Numbered from the stretch's first letter, positions 48,690 through 59,604 are shown. The stretch is 64,000 bases of DNA from Escarpia spicata (GCA_963995525.1 OZ023214.1:57749133-57813132); one strand, 5' to 3'. Translations and numbers: made by a program. The notes: generated by a model not told the origin, from the sequence alone.

Positions 48690-49640
48690 GGCTGTGTCAC
48701 TAAGATGATGAGCTCAATGAGTGCATCATGGAAGGCTGTGTCACTGAGATGATGAGCTCAATGAGTGCATCTGGAAGGCTGTGTCACTGAGATGATGCGC
48801 TCAATGAGTACATCATGGAAGGCTGTGTCACTGAGATGATGAGCTCAATGAGTGCATCTGGAAGGCTGTGTCACTGAGATGATGAGCTCAATGAGTGCAT
48901 CTGGAAGGCTGTGTCACTAAGATGATGAGCTCAATGAGTGCATCTGGAAGGCTGTGTCACTGAGATGATGAGCTCAATGAGTGCATCTGGAAGGCTGTGT
49001 CACTGAGATGATGAGCTCGATGAGTGAATCAGGAAGGCTGTGTCATTAAGACGATTAACTCAACGAGTGCATCAGGATGGCTGTGTCACTAAGATGATGA
49101 GCTTAATCAGCGCACCGGGAAGGCTGTGTCACTAAGATGATGAGCTCAATAAGCTCATCGGGAAGGCTGTGTCACTAAGAGATGAGCTCAATGAGTGCAT
49201 CATGAAGGCTCTGTCACTAAGATGGTGAGCTCAATGAGCGCATTGGGAAGGCTGTGTCACTAAGATGATGAGTGAATCAGGAAGGCTGTGTCACTAAGAC
49301 GATTAGCTCAACGAGTGCATCCGGATGGCTGTGTCACTAAGAGATGAGCTCAATGAGTGCATCAGGAAGGCTGTGTAACTAAGATGGTGAGCTCAATGAG
49401 CGCATCCTGAAGGCTGTGTCACTGAGATGATGAGCTCATCGGGAAGGCTGTGTCACTAAGATGATGAGCTCAATGAGTGCATCAGGAAGGCTTTGTCACT
49501 AAGATAATGAGCACATCTGGAGGCTGTGTCACTAAGAAGATGAGCTCAATGAGCTCATCAGGAAGGCTGTGTCAGTATGATGATGAGCTCAATGAGCGCA
49601 TCAGGAAGGCTGTGTCACTAAGTAGATGAGCTCAACGAGC
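48690..49640. repeat. minisatellite, about 43-bp unit, about 22 copies
   Basis: Units contain GGAAGGCTGTGTCACTGAGA then TGATGAGCTCAATGAGTGCA and variants (CTAAGATGATGAGC). Units become more diverged toward the right. Confidence 0.9.
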
Positions 49641-49644
49641 AGGA

Positions 49645-50262
49645 AAATCTTATTTCCATCACATCCCAATGAGAGTGTCACCAATGACATTATTTCCATG
49701 ACATCCCAATGACAGTGTAACCGATGACATTATTTCCATGACATCCCAATGAGAGTGTCACCGAGGACATTATTTCCATGACATCCCAATGACAGTCACC
49801 GAGGACATTATTTCCATGACATCCCAATGACAGTGTCACCGAGGACATTATTTCCATGACATCCCGATGACAGTGTCACCGAGGACATTATTTCCATGAC
49901 ATCACAATGACAGTGTCACCGATGACATTATTTCCATAATGTCCCAATGACAGTGTCACCAAGGTCATTATTTCCATGACTCCCCATGACAGTGTCACTG
50001 AGGATATTATTTCCATGACATTCCAATGACAGTGTTACTGAGGACATTATTTCCATGACATTCCAACGACAGTGACACCGAGGACATTATTTCCATGACT
50101 CCCAACGACAGTGTTACTGAGGACATTATTTCCATGACATTCCAACGTTAGTGTTACTGAGGACATTATTTCCATGACACCCAAATGACAGTGTCACCGA
50201 GGACATTATTTCCATGACTCCCAACGACAGTGTCACCGAGGACATTATTTATTTCCATGACA
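49645..50262. repeat. minisatellite, about 40-bp unit, about 15 copies
   Basis: Units contain GACATTATTTCCATGACATC then CCAATGACAGTGTCACCGAG, with small deletions. It directly follows the previous array. Confidence 0.9.
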
Positions 50263-50545
50263 CCCAAATGTTCAGATTGTAAACAAAGCATTCAGACTAT
50301 AGACATACTATTAGCAATGTTGCAGAGGTCAGCTGGGTCAAACATGACAAGACCTTTTGGTGTTTGGCACATTCACAATGTTCCAACTTTCAAGACAACC
50401 AATTGAGAGAAGTTCCTGCTAATGATTACCACCCATGCTGATTTTAGGTAACGAAAAAAACAACGTCACTTTAAAGACTCTACTGACCAGCACACATAAC
50501 CGCTGAATATATCGTCTTGTCAGATGTCAGTATTGTGTGTTTCAG
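50263..50545. other. end of intron 1
   Basis: This is unique sequence ending in the acceptor TATTGTGTGTTTCAG. Confidence 0.5.
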
Positions 50546-50678
50546 GTTGCCTTCCCAGGCATGCCGGAAGTGGTCAGTGACCACTACAGTGGTCAGTCGT
50601 GTGGGGAGTCAGGCCACACTGTCCACATCGCAGTAGACGGTGAGGCCAAGTGCTGTCTGGAGCGCAAGTGTGCCAAAG
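50546..50678 (+). CDS. exon 2 of the TNFR-superfamily-like gene (N-terminal ectodomain)
   Basis: The acceptor is GTGTTTCAG and the donor is CCAAAG|GTAGGC. The exon enters in phase 0 and leaves in phase 1. The peptide runs VAFPGMPEVVSDHYSGQSCG, then HTVHIAVDGEAKCCLERKCAK. The hydrophobic start would complete the signal peptide begun at 16000. GEAKCCLERKCAKG has the CC...KC.xG pattern that opens the first cysteine-rich domain of TNF receptors (family form CCxxCxPG). In the next exon the same CRD continues. The protein would be a type I membrane receptor binding a TNF-like ligand outside the cell. GC content and codon use differ sharply from the AT-rich introns. Confidence 0.8.
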
Positions 50679-50861
50679 GTAGGCTCATCATCAATGTACA
50701 AAGTCGGACTTTTTTCATAATAAAATAGAATTGTAGTCAACTGTAGTGGGTCCTAACAGACCACCCGAATGTGCTTTGATGAAACACGGTTATTTATCAT
50801 ATCATATCATTTTAGTCATATGACTAGTTTGAATATTTGTGTCGAATATCTTGTGTGTTTG

Positions 50862-53800
50862 TATGTCACAGGTACAATTGGGGAGATGTGTTTGTGTGTC
50901 ACAGGTACAGTTGGGGAGATGTGTTTGTGTGTCACAGGTACAGTTGGGGAGATGTGTTTGTATGTCACAGGTACAGTTGGGGAGATGTGTTTGTGTGTCA
51001 CAGGTACAGTTGGGGAGATGTGTTTGTGTGTCACAGGTACAGTTGGGGAGATGTGTTTGTGTGTCACAGGTACAGTTGGGGAGATGTGTTTGTGTGTCTC
51101 AGGTACAGTTGGGGAGATGTGTTTGTGTGTCACAGGTACAGTTGGGGAGATGTGTTTGTGTGTCTCAGGTACAGTTGGGGAGATGTGTTTGTGTGTCACA
51201 GGTACAGTTCGGGAGATGTGTTTGTGTGTCACAGGTACAGTTGGGGAGATGTGTTTGTGTGTCTCAGGTACAATTGGGGAGATGTTTTTGTGTGTCACAG
51301 GTACAGTTGGGGAGACGTGTTTGTATGACACAGGTACAGTTGGGGAGATGTGTTTGTATGTCATAGGTACAGTTGGGGAGATGTGTTTGTATGACACAGG
51401 TACAGTTGGGGGAGATGTGTTTGTGTGTCACAGGTACAGTTGGGGAGATGTGTTTGTGTATCACAGGTACAGTTGGGGAGATGTGTTTGTGTGTCACAGG
51501 TACAGTTGGGGAGATGTGTTTGTATGACACAGGTACAGTTGGGGAGATGTGTTTGTATGTCATAGGTACAGTTGAGGAGATGTGTTTGTATGACACAGGT
51601 ACAGTTGGGGAGATGTGTTTGTATGTCACAGGTACAGTTGGGGAGATGTTTTTGTGTGTCACAGGTACAGTTGGGGAGATGTGTTTGTCTGTCACAGGTA
51701 CAGTTGGGGAGATGTGTTTGTATGTCACAGGTACAGTTGGGGAGATGAGTTTGTCTGTCACAGGTACAGTTGGGGAGATGTGTTTGTGTGTCACAGGTAC
51801 AGTTGGGGAGATGTGTTTGTCTGTCACAGATACAGTTGGGAGATGTGTTTGTGTGTCACAGGTACAGTTGAGGAGATGTGTTTGTGTGTCACAAGTACAG
51901 TTGAGGAGATGTGTTTGTGTGTCACAGGTACAGTTGGGGAGATGTGTTTGTATGTCACAGGTACAGTTGGGGAGATGTGTTTGTCTGTCACTGGTACAGT
52001 TGGGGAGATGTGTTTGTATGTCACAGGTACAGTTGGGGAGATGTGTTTGTCTGTCACAGGTACAGTTGGGAGATGTGTTTGTGTGTCACAGGTACTGTTG
52101 AGGAGATGTGTTTGTGTCTGTCACAAGTACAGTTGGGGAGATGTGTTTGTGTCTGTCACAGGTACAGTTAAGGATATGTGTTTGTGTCTGTCACAGATAC
52201 AGTTGAGGAGATGTGTTTGTGTGTCACAGGTACAGTTGGGGAGATGTGTTTGTGTCTGTCACAGGTACAGCTTAGGAGATGTGTTTGTGTCTGTCACAGG
52301 TACAGTTAAGGATATGTGTTTGTGTCTGTCACAGATACAGTTGAGGAGATGTGTTTGTATGTCACAGGTACAATTGGGGAGATGTGTTTGTGTGTCACAG
52401 GTACAGTTGGGGAGATGTGTTTGTGTGTCACAGGTACAGTTGGGGAGATGTGTTTGTATGTCACAGGTACAGTTGGGGAGATGTGTTTGTGTGTCACAGG
52501 TACAGTTGGGGAGATGTGTTTGTGTGTCACAGGTACAGTTGGGGAGATGTGTTTGTGTGTCACAGGTACAGTTGGGGAGATGTGTTTGTGTGTCTCAGGT
52601 ACAGTTGGGGAGATGTGTTTGTGTGTCACAGGTACAGTTGGGGAGATGTGTTTGTGTGTCTCAGGTACAGTTGGGGAGATGTGTTTGTGTGTCACAGGTA
52701 CAGTTCGGGAGATGTGTTTGTGTGTCACAGGTACAGTTGGGGAGATGTGTTTGTGTGTCTCAGGTACAATTGGGGAGATGTTTTTGTGTGTCACAGGTAC
52801 AGTTGGGGAGACGTGTTTGTATGACACAGGTACAGTTGGGGAGATGTGTTTGTATGACACAGGTACAGTTGGGGGAGATGTGTTTGTGTGTCACAGGTAC
52901 AGTTGGGGAGATGTGTTTGTGTATCACAGGTACAGTTGGGGAGATGTGTTTGTGTGTCACAGGTACAGTTGGGGAGATGTGTTTGTATGACACAGGTACA
53001 GTTGGGGAGATGTGTTTGTATGTCATAGGTACAGTTGAGGAGATGTGTTTGTATGACACAGGTACAGTTGGGGAGATGTGTTTGTATGTCACAGGTACAG
53101 TTGGGGAGATGTTTTTGTGTGTCACAGGTACAGTTGGGGAGATGTGTTTGCCTGTCACAGGTACAGTTGGGGAGATGTGTTTGTATGTCACAGGTACAGT
53201 TGGGGAGATGAGTTTGTCTGTCACAGGTACAGTTGGGGAGATGTGTTTGTGTGTCACAGGTACAGTTGGGGAGATGTGTTTGTCTGTCACAGATACAGTT
53301 GGGAGATGTGTTTGTGTGTCACAGGTACAGTTGAGGAGATGTGTTTGTGTGTCACAAGTACAGTTGAGGAGATGTGTTTGTGTGTCACAGGTACAGTTGG
53401 GGAGATGTGTTTGTATGTCACAGGTACAGTTGGGGAGATGTGTTTGTATGTCACAGGTACAGTTGGGGAGATGTGTTTGTCTGTCACAGGTACAGTTGGG
53501 AGATGTGTTTGTGTGTCACAGGTACTGTTGAGGAGATGTGTTTGTGTCTGTCACAAGTACAGTTGGGGAGATGTGTTTGTGTCTGTCACAGGTACAGTTA
53601 AGGATATGTGTTTGTGTCTGTCACAGATACAGTTGAGGAGATGTGTTTGTGTGTCACAGGTACAGTTGGGGAGATGTGTTTGTGTCTGTCACAGGTACAG
53701 CTTAGGAGATGTGTTTGTGTCTGTCACAGGTACAGTTGAGGAGATGTGTTTGTGTCTGTCACAGGTATAGTTGAGAAGATGTGTTTGTCTGTGACAGGTA

Positions 53801-54355
53801 CAGTTGGGGAGATGTGTTTGTGTCTGTCACAAGTACAGTTGGGGAGATGTGTTTGTGTCTGTCACAGGTACAGTTAAGGATATGTGTTTGTGTCTGTCAC
53901 AGATACAGTTGAGGAGATGTGTTTGTGTGTCACAGGTACAGTTGGGGAGATGTGTTTGTGTCTGTCACAGGTACAGCTTAGGAGATGTGTTTGTGTCTGT
54001 CACAGGTACAGTTGAGGAGATGTGTTTGTGTCTGTCACAGGTATAGTTGAGAAGATGTGTTTGTCTGTGACAGGTACAGTTGGGGAGATGTGTTTGTGTC
54101 TGTCACAGGTACAGTTGAGGAGATGTGTTTGTCTGTCACAGGTACAGTTGGGGAGATGTGTTTGTGTCTGTCACAGGTACAGTTGAGGAGATGTGTTTGT
54201 GTGTCACAGGTACAGTTGGGGAGATGTGTTTATGTCTGTCACAGGTACAGTTGAGGAGATGTGTTTGTCTGTCACAGGTACAGTTGGGGAGATGTGTTTG
54301 TGTCTGTCACAGGTACAGTTGAGGAGATGTGTTTGTGTGTCACAGGTACAGTTGG
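50862..54355. repeat. minisatellite of 33-35-bp units derived from the intron 2/exon 3 acceptor junction, about 100 copies
   Basis: The 33-bp unit is GTGTTTGTGTGTCACAG followed by GTACAGTTGGGGAGAT. This is exactly the acceptor and first codons of exon 3 (54346). The last unit runs directly into the exon. 34/35-bp variants (TGTGTCTGTCACAG) prevail after about 52100. Variation TGTATGTC/TGTGTGTC/TGTCTGTC and GGGGAG/GAGGAG is block-structured. A segment of about 1.46-1.50 kb is duplicated head to tail (about 50870-52310 and 52366-53770). The long open frames on both strands result from the repeat and are not genes. Confidence 0.95.
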
Positions 54356-54489
54356 GGAGATGTGCAGTGAAACAGACGCAGCTTCTAGTCAGTGTGTCTC
54401 CTGCCCAGACAACCAGTTCATGCCGTCGACATCAAGATCTAGTGATATGCTTCGATGCTTCTTACGAAGACACTGCCCAAGCAAGAGAG
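54346..54489 (+). CDS. exon 3 of the TNFR-superfamily-like gene (cysteine-rich domain)
   Basis: The acceptor is TTTGTGTGTCACAG and the donor is AAGAGAG|GTAAAA. Phase is 1 at both ends. After the split glycine the peptide reads TVGEMCSETDAASSQCVSC, then PDNQFMPSTSRSSDMLRCF and LRRHCPSKR. The cysteine spacing (C, then CxxC, then C and C about 20 residues later) is that of a TNFR CRD continuing from exon 2. Its first five codons are also the sequence amplified in the adjacent minisatellite. The true acceptor therefore competes with about 100 near-identical copies upstream. A similar CRD arrangement recurs in 60149-60271. Confidence 0.85.
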
Positions 54490-54704
54490 GTAAAAGGCGC
54501 AGACAATCATATAGATGTGCACCAACAATTAAAGATATATAACAAAATTGTTTTATAATCGATTGATGAAATCACTACATGGCATGATCCACCCAAACAT
54601 AGTGTTTACAATGGTCATTTTAACGGGGATTCGTTTTAAAGGGGTTCCTGAACCTTTTATAAAATATAATAATAGTGATAATAATATTAATGACAAACTT
54701 CTGT
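54490..54704. other. intronic sequence
   Basis: This is the start of intron 3. It is AT-rich and contains no feature. Confidence 0.4.
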
Positions 54705-55510
54705 ATCGCCTCGCGTTAGGTTAGGGTGGGACCGCGTTAGGTTAGGGTGGGACCGCGTTAAGGTTAGGGTGGGACCGCGTTAGGTTAGGGTGGGACCGCG
54801 TTATGTTAGGGTGGGACCGCGTTAGGTTAGGGTGGGACCGCGTTAAGTTAGGGTGGGACAGCGTTAGGTTAGGGTGGGACCGCGTTAGGTTAGGGTGGGA
54901 CCGCGTTAAGGTTAGGGTGGGACCGCGTTAGGTTAGGGTGGGACCGCGTTATGTTAGGGTGGGACCGCGTTAGGTTAGGGTGGGACCGCGTTAAGTTAGG
55001 GTGGGACAGCGTTAGGTTAGGGTGGGACCGCGTTATGTTAGGGTGGGACCGCGTTAGGTTAGGGTGGGACAGCGTTAGGTTAGGGTGGGACAGCGTTATG
55101 TTAGGGTGGGACCGCGTTAGGTTAGGGTGGGACCGCGTTAGGTTAGGGTGGGACAGCGTTAGGTTAGGGTGGGACAGCGTTAGGTTAGGGTGGGACAGCG
55201 TTAGGTTAGGGTGGGACCGCGTTAGGTTAGGGTGGGACCGCGTTAAGGTTAGGGTGGGACCGCGTTAGGTTAGGGTGGGACCGCGTTATGTTAGGGTGGG
55301 ACCGCGTTAGGTTAGGGTGGGACCGCGTTAGGTTAGGGTGGGACAGCGTTAGGTTAGGGTGGGACCGTGTTATGTTAGGGTGGGACCGCGTTAAGGTTAG
55401 GGTGGGACCGCGTTAAGTTAGGGTGGGACCGCGTTATGTTAGGGTGGGACCGTGTTATGTTAGGGTGGGACCGCGTTAAGTTAGGGTGGGACAGCGTTAG
55501 GTTAGGGTGG
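54705..55510. repeat. minisatellite of 20-22-bp units with telomere-like core, about 38 copies
   Basis: The unit is GCGTTAGGTTAGGGTGGGAC, with GCGTTATG, GCGTTAAG and GACAGCG variants. Each unit contains TTAGGTTAGGGT, one TTAGGG-type hexamer plus one variant. On the + strand it is G-rich with runs of three guanines. It is an intronic array, not a terminal telomere. Confidence 0.9.
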
Positions 55511-55807
55511 CAATGCAATTTCAAATTAAGGAGTAATATAGTAGAAACTTGACAGAATAGTCTTCACATTTTCTTTTTACAGAAATTTAAGCTTTCTCCA
55601 CTTGGTTACACATATCTCGGAATATAGTCACTCTGTGCACTTTGCTGTGTATGCTGCTAACTATTGTCACATCTGCATGATTTAAAAAAAATAGTTTATC
55701 TGTTTTACAGATGCTGCAAGCAAGATATCTGTCTCTCAAACACGTGTTTGTATTCAGTTGAGACATGACTGATAGGTGAGAAATGTTGCAATTGTGTGTG
55801 TTTGTAG
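55511..55807. other. end of intron 3
   Basis: This is unique AT-rich sequence ending in the acceptor TGTGTGTGTTTGTAG. Confidence 0.45.
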
Positions 55808-55957
55808 GTTTGACAATCAAGGTGAATGGGACGCTAGTGTCGAACAATGTCTGCGAGTGTGATCGTGAGCGGGGATTCTGGGACCCCGTGAAACTGGAGA
55901 ACCCAAAGAGCTGTTGGTTTGAGGAATGTGACATAGGACATGAGCTCACAGAGAATG
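55808..55957 (+). CDS. exon 4 of the TNFR-superfamily-like gene (cysteine-rich domain)
   Basis: The acceptor is GTGTGTTTGTAG and the donor is GAGAATG|GTTCGT (a weaker donor). Phase is 1 at both ends, matching the exons on either side. The peptide is LTIKVNGTLVSNNVCECDRE, then RGFWDPVKLENPKSCWFEEC and DIGHELTEN. NVCECDRERGFW corresponds to the CxCxxGFF element and CDIGHELTENG to the CPPGxEVxxxG element of TNFR cysteine-rich domains, joined in the next exon to CKPCKPGMF. This CxC...GHE...CxPCxPG run is the strongest family evidence in the window. Confidence 0.85.
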
Positions 55958-56004
55958 GTTCGTTGAGAGAACTGTCTTACCATTTTAATTTAGTGTAATG
56001 ACTT

Positions 56005-56105
56005 TGTGTTTGGACACTGTATGTTATATTTGGACACTGTATGTTATATTTGGACACTATGTTATATTTGGACACTGTATGTTATATTTGGACACTGTAT
56101 GTTGT
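56005..56105. repeat. short tandem repeat, about 21-bp unit, 5 copies
   Basis: The unit is TTTGGACACTGTATGTTATA, with one copy shortened. Confidence 0.85.
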
Positions 56106-56109
56106 ATTA

Positions 56110-56240
56110 TATGGATGCTTCCCAGAGAAGTCGAGATGGTGTTCGATTGAACAGGTCTGCCAGGGAGTAAAGTGTAAAGCGCTTTGAGCAGTCCCAAGGA
56201 ATGTATAATGCCCAGATAAGAACTTACCTTTTCCTTTATA
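56110..56240 (+). mobile_element. LINE/SINE tail remnant
   Basis: GTGTAAAGCGCTTTGAGCAG resembles the conserved AAAGCGCTTTGAG 3' UTR motif of L2/CR1-type elements and their SINE partners. Only about 100 bp is recognisable. Confidence 0.4.
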
Positions 56241-56450
56241 TATGTTTGATATCCTAAAAATCTACCAAATTTATTATTTTTGTGTACCTTATGTTTTGAC
56301 ACACCTCTAAAAATAATGATTCTTTCTTACTATGTAAATGGACACCAAACGACTTCAGTCACTAGAGATAGAAGATAACTGACAATTTTTTTTTAATTTA
56401 AAAAATAAGACATGAATGACTTTGAAGTAGACACTCATTAAAAAGGAAAC

Positions 56451-59336
56451 ATGTTCAGAATGTATTTTAATAATATTTCTTACAGAGGATGCAAGAAGAT
56501 GTCATCTCTGCCTGAACAAGACGTAAACAGTTCTAGACCTATTTCTAACCTCAGCTTTATTTCCAAAATACTAGAAAAGGTTGTAGCGAGTTGCCTAAGG
56601 TCTCACATTAGCACAAATGTCTTAACTAATGTGTCACAATCGGCATATAGACAGTTTCATTCAACAGAGACTGCCCTCTTAAAGGTTCATAATGACATTA
56701 ACTTGAACATTAATAATGGTAAAGTGACTGCACTTACCTTACTAGATCTCTCTGCCGTGTTTGACATGATTGATCACAGCATTCTCATTGAACGCCTATT
56801 AAAGTGGTGCGGCATATCTAACACAGCTCTAAGCTGGTTTTCTTTGTATCTAACTGATAGATACCAAACTATAAAGATTGGGAACTGCTTTTCAGCTGCA
56901 CTGCCAGCTTTATTTTGTTTTCCCAAGGGTTCTGTTCTTGGGCCTTTGCTTTTTACTCTTTACACCATGCCACTAAGCTGTGTTATACAAAGACATAACT
57001 TGGATCATCATCTTTATGCTGATGATACTCAGATCTACATTTCGTTGGCTATCCCCGATACAAATCGCTCCCTTAACCAACATAGTGATTGCCTTCAAGA
57101 TATCTTCCACTGGATGACTGACAGCAAGTTGAAATTAAATGCAAATAAAACTGAATTGATCATTATTGGTACTCCAATGCAGCGTAGTAAACTGGATGGA
57201 TTTTTCCCTATGCGTATTTTGAATCAGTATATCACGCCAGCAACCTCGGTGTGGAATCTAGGAGTGATCTTTGATAGTAACTTCAATTTCCGACAACACA
57301 AATCTCAAAACATATCGCTGCTGTTTTTATCATATTCATGATCTTTGTCGTATTCGCCGGTATATGTCATTTTCTGTTGTTAAAACTATTGCAACAGCAC
57401 TTGTTAGCAGCAGACTTGACTATTGCAATTCCTCCTTTATAATATTGCTAGCAAGAAGCCAAGGATATCACAAAACTTCAGCGTGTCCAAAATGTCTAGC
57501 AAGAGTAGTTACAAGATCTAATTTTTCTCATTCTGTACCACTTTTGAAGTCTTTGCACTGGCTTCCTGTATATCGTATAATATTTAAGATCAGTACCATT
57601 ACATACCAGGCACTGTCCAATAAGCAACCATCTTATTTGCATTCACTGCTTACTCCTGTAAGAAAACCAATCCACCTTCGATCATTAGAAAAATTAAGTA
57701 TAAACAAATGATGTGGAAGTCATATAGATGTACTGGAAATGATGAAGACTACAACAATTATAAAGAAGCACTTAACCAAGCTACAGCTGAAATTAGAAAT
57801 TCAAAGAGAAGCTATGAACAACAATTAGCTAGTAATATAAAACATGACAGCAAGAGTTTTTATGCGTATGTTCGAAGCAAACAGAAAGTTCAAGATAAGA
57901 TCGGTCCTCTAGAAGATAGTGCTGGAAATATAATATCAGAGGGATTCATAATGGCAGAAGACCTAAATAAGTATTTTAGTTCAGTGTTTACCAGGGAAGA
58001 TATTAGTTCACTGCCAATACCAGAGGCTAAGTTCAAGGGGGCAGATTAAGACTATTTAGGACAATTAATTGTAACCCCGGACATGGTAGCTAAGAAAATA
58101 AAGGCTATGAAGGATAATAAATCACCTGGAGTGGATGGTATTCCACCCAAACTACTATTGGAAATTGTAGAACAAATTAGCATACCACTTGCAACAGTTT
58201 TCAACTTGTCATTAGAAGAGGGAGTGGTTCCTTTAGAATGGAAAGAAGCAAACATTATACCGTTATTCAAAAAAGGTTCGAGAAACAAGTCAGAGAACTA
58301 TAGACCAGTGAGTTTAACATCAGTGATTTGTAAATTATTAGAAAGACTAATTAAAGAGCACATGGTGGATTTTCTTGTTAAACAAAACTTGATAAACCCA
58401 TCTCAACATGGTTTTTTTTAAGCGAGGTCATGCTTAACAAATATGTTATGTTTTTTGGAAGACATCACTAAGTGGGTAGATGAGGGATCACCAGTAGATA
58501 TCGTCTACTTAGATTTTCAAAAAGCTTTTGACAAAGTACCACATTAAAGATTACTGCTTAAACTAAAGGCCCATGGCATAGGAAATGGTATAATAAACTG
58601 GATAGAACAATGGCTGATTGACAGAAGACAACGTGTAGTAGTTGATGGGGAGGCTTCAAACTGGAAATCGGTATTGAGTGGAGTACAACAGCGCTTGTTA
58701 GCAGCAGACTTGACTATTGCAATTCCCTCCTTTATAATATCGCTAGCAAGAATATCACAAAACTTCAGCGTGTCCAAAATTGTCTAGCAAGAGTAGTTAC
58801 AAGATCTCATTTTTCTCGCTCTGTACCACTTTTGATGTATGATGTATTCTTACATCATGTTTTAATTTGTAAACGCCCCTGAATCTGCTTTGTAGAGATA
58901 TGTGGTGTATAAATAAATTTGATCTGTACAATTACATACCAGGCACTGTCCAATAAGCAACCATCTTATTTGCATTCATTGCTTACTCCTGTAAGAAAAC
59001 CTATCCAGCTTCGATCATCTAGTTCTGATCAACTTTTTGTTCCTGGAGTCAACACTAACATTGAAACTAGCTTTTTCTGTTGCTGCACCAACTCTTTGGA
59101 ATATGCTCCCTCTTAGTGTTAGATCAGTTGAAAATATTACAAAGTTCAGTTGTCATTTAGAAACTTATCTTTACAACCTTGCTTATCCACCGTAGCTCCC
59201 TAGCGCCTTGACCCATCTGTTGACAACTGGAATACTACTTATGGATTTTTAGATTGACCAATCCTTTTGTTTTGATGCGCCTCTGAGCTTGGTTTCCAAA
59301 GATTTAGGCCCAATAGAAGTTATCTTATTATTATTA
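56451..59336 (+). mobile_element. LINE family C (L2/CR1-like), interrupted and chimeric
   Basis: RT blocks: SRPISNLSFISKILEKVV, SAYRQFHSTETALLKVHNDI, LTLLDLSAVFDMIDHSILIE, FPKGSVLGPLLFTLYTMPLS, HHLYADDTQIYIS and WMTDSKLKLNANKTELIIIG. The C-terminal region (ATALVSSRLDYCNS-like, LHWLPVYRIIFKI, TYQALSNKQPSYL) runs to 57683, where an internal piece of LINE B intervenes. At 58686 family C resumes with a second copy of CTTGTTAGCAGCAGACTTGA (the first is at about 57399). It runs to a TTATTATTATTAAG 3' end. In the second copy about 50 bp is replaced at 58837-58935 by another small tail-like sequence. The ORF is frameshifted near 57300. Confidence 0.75.
57684..58685 (+). mobile_element. internal 1.0-kb segment of LINE B embedded in LINE C
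   Basis: It aligns to 29247-30248 of the near-full-length LINE B with no length change and about 14 differences by eye (roughly 1.4%). Several of these create stops (for example at about 58048, 58422 and 58546). It begins within EN-RT linker coding and ends just inside the GVPQGS box. It therefore has neither the LINE 3' end nor a TSD. Junctions share only short matches (CAT at the left, AC at the right). Confidence 0.85.
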
Positions 59337-59534
59337 AGCCATGTAAGCCAGGTGTGTTAGTTTCTTGTTGCTGTGTTGTAGGATGCAAGCCGTGTAAGCC
59401 AGGTGTGTTAGTTTCTTGTTGCTGTGTTGTAGGATGCAAGCCGTGTAAGCCAGATGTGTTAGTTTCTTGTTGCTGTGTTGTAGGATGCAAGCCGTGTAAG
59501 CCAGATGTGTTAGTTTCTTGTTGCTGTGTTGTAG
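59337..59534. repeat. minisatellite, 51-bp unit, about 4 copies, derived from the intron/exon 5 acceptor junction
   Basis: The unit is GTTAGTTTCTTGTTGCTGTG TTGTAG followed by GATGCAAGCCGTGTAAGCCA. It reproduces the acceptor and first seven codons (CKPCKPG) of exon 5, which begins at the last unit. 51 bp is 17 codons, so reading through the array stays in frame. Confidence 0.9.
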
Positions 59535-59604
59535 GATGCAAGCCGTGTAAGCCAGGCATGTTCAAGACCAACAAAGGCGTTGAGATGTGCAGCCATTGGA
59601 CAGA
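59535..59604 (+). CDS. exon 5 of the TNFR-superfamily-like gene (cysteine-rich domain)
   Basis: The acceptor is CTGTGTTGTAG and the donor is GGACAGA|GTATGT. The exon enters in phase 1 (completing Gly with exon 4) and leaves in phase 2. The peptide is CKPCKPGMFKTNKG then VEMCSHWT, with a split Asp/Glu codon. CxPCxPGxF followed about ten residues later by C..WT is the TNFR CRD signature. The GA remainder is completed by T at 60149 to give Asp, as in the common C.xWTxC/D motif. The exon start is copied upstream in a 51-bp array, so about four alternative acceptors exist. Confidence 0.8.

Noticed and set aside
50769..54322. Long ORFs (up to 638 codons) on both strands, MCLCVTGTVGE repeats
   Set aside because: They come from the 33-bp intronic array. 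Only the last unit is joined to a real exon. No evidence that the array is translated as a block.
54951..55268. 105-codon ORF of LGWDRVR repeats
   Set aside because: It comes from the telomere-like minisatellite.
54705..55510. True telomere or chromosome end
   Set aside because: Unique exons lie on both sides and the unit is not a pure hexamer.
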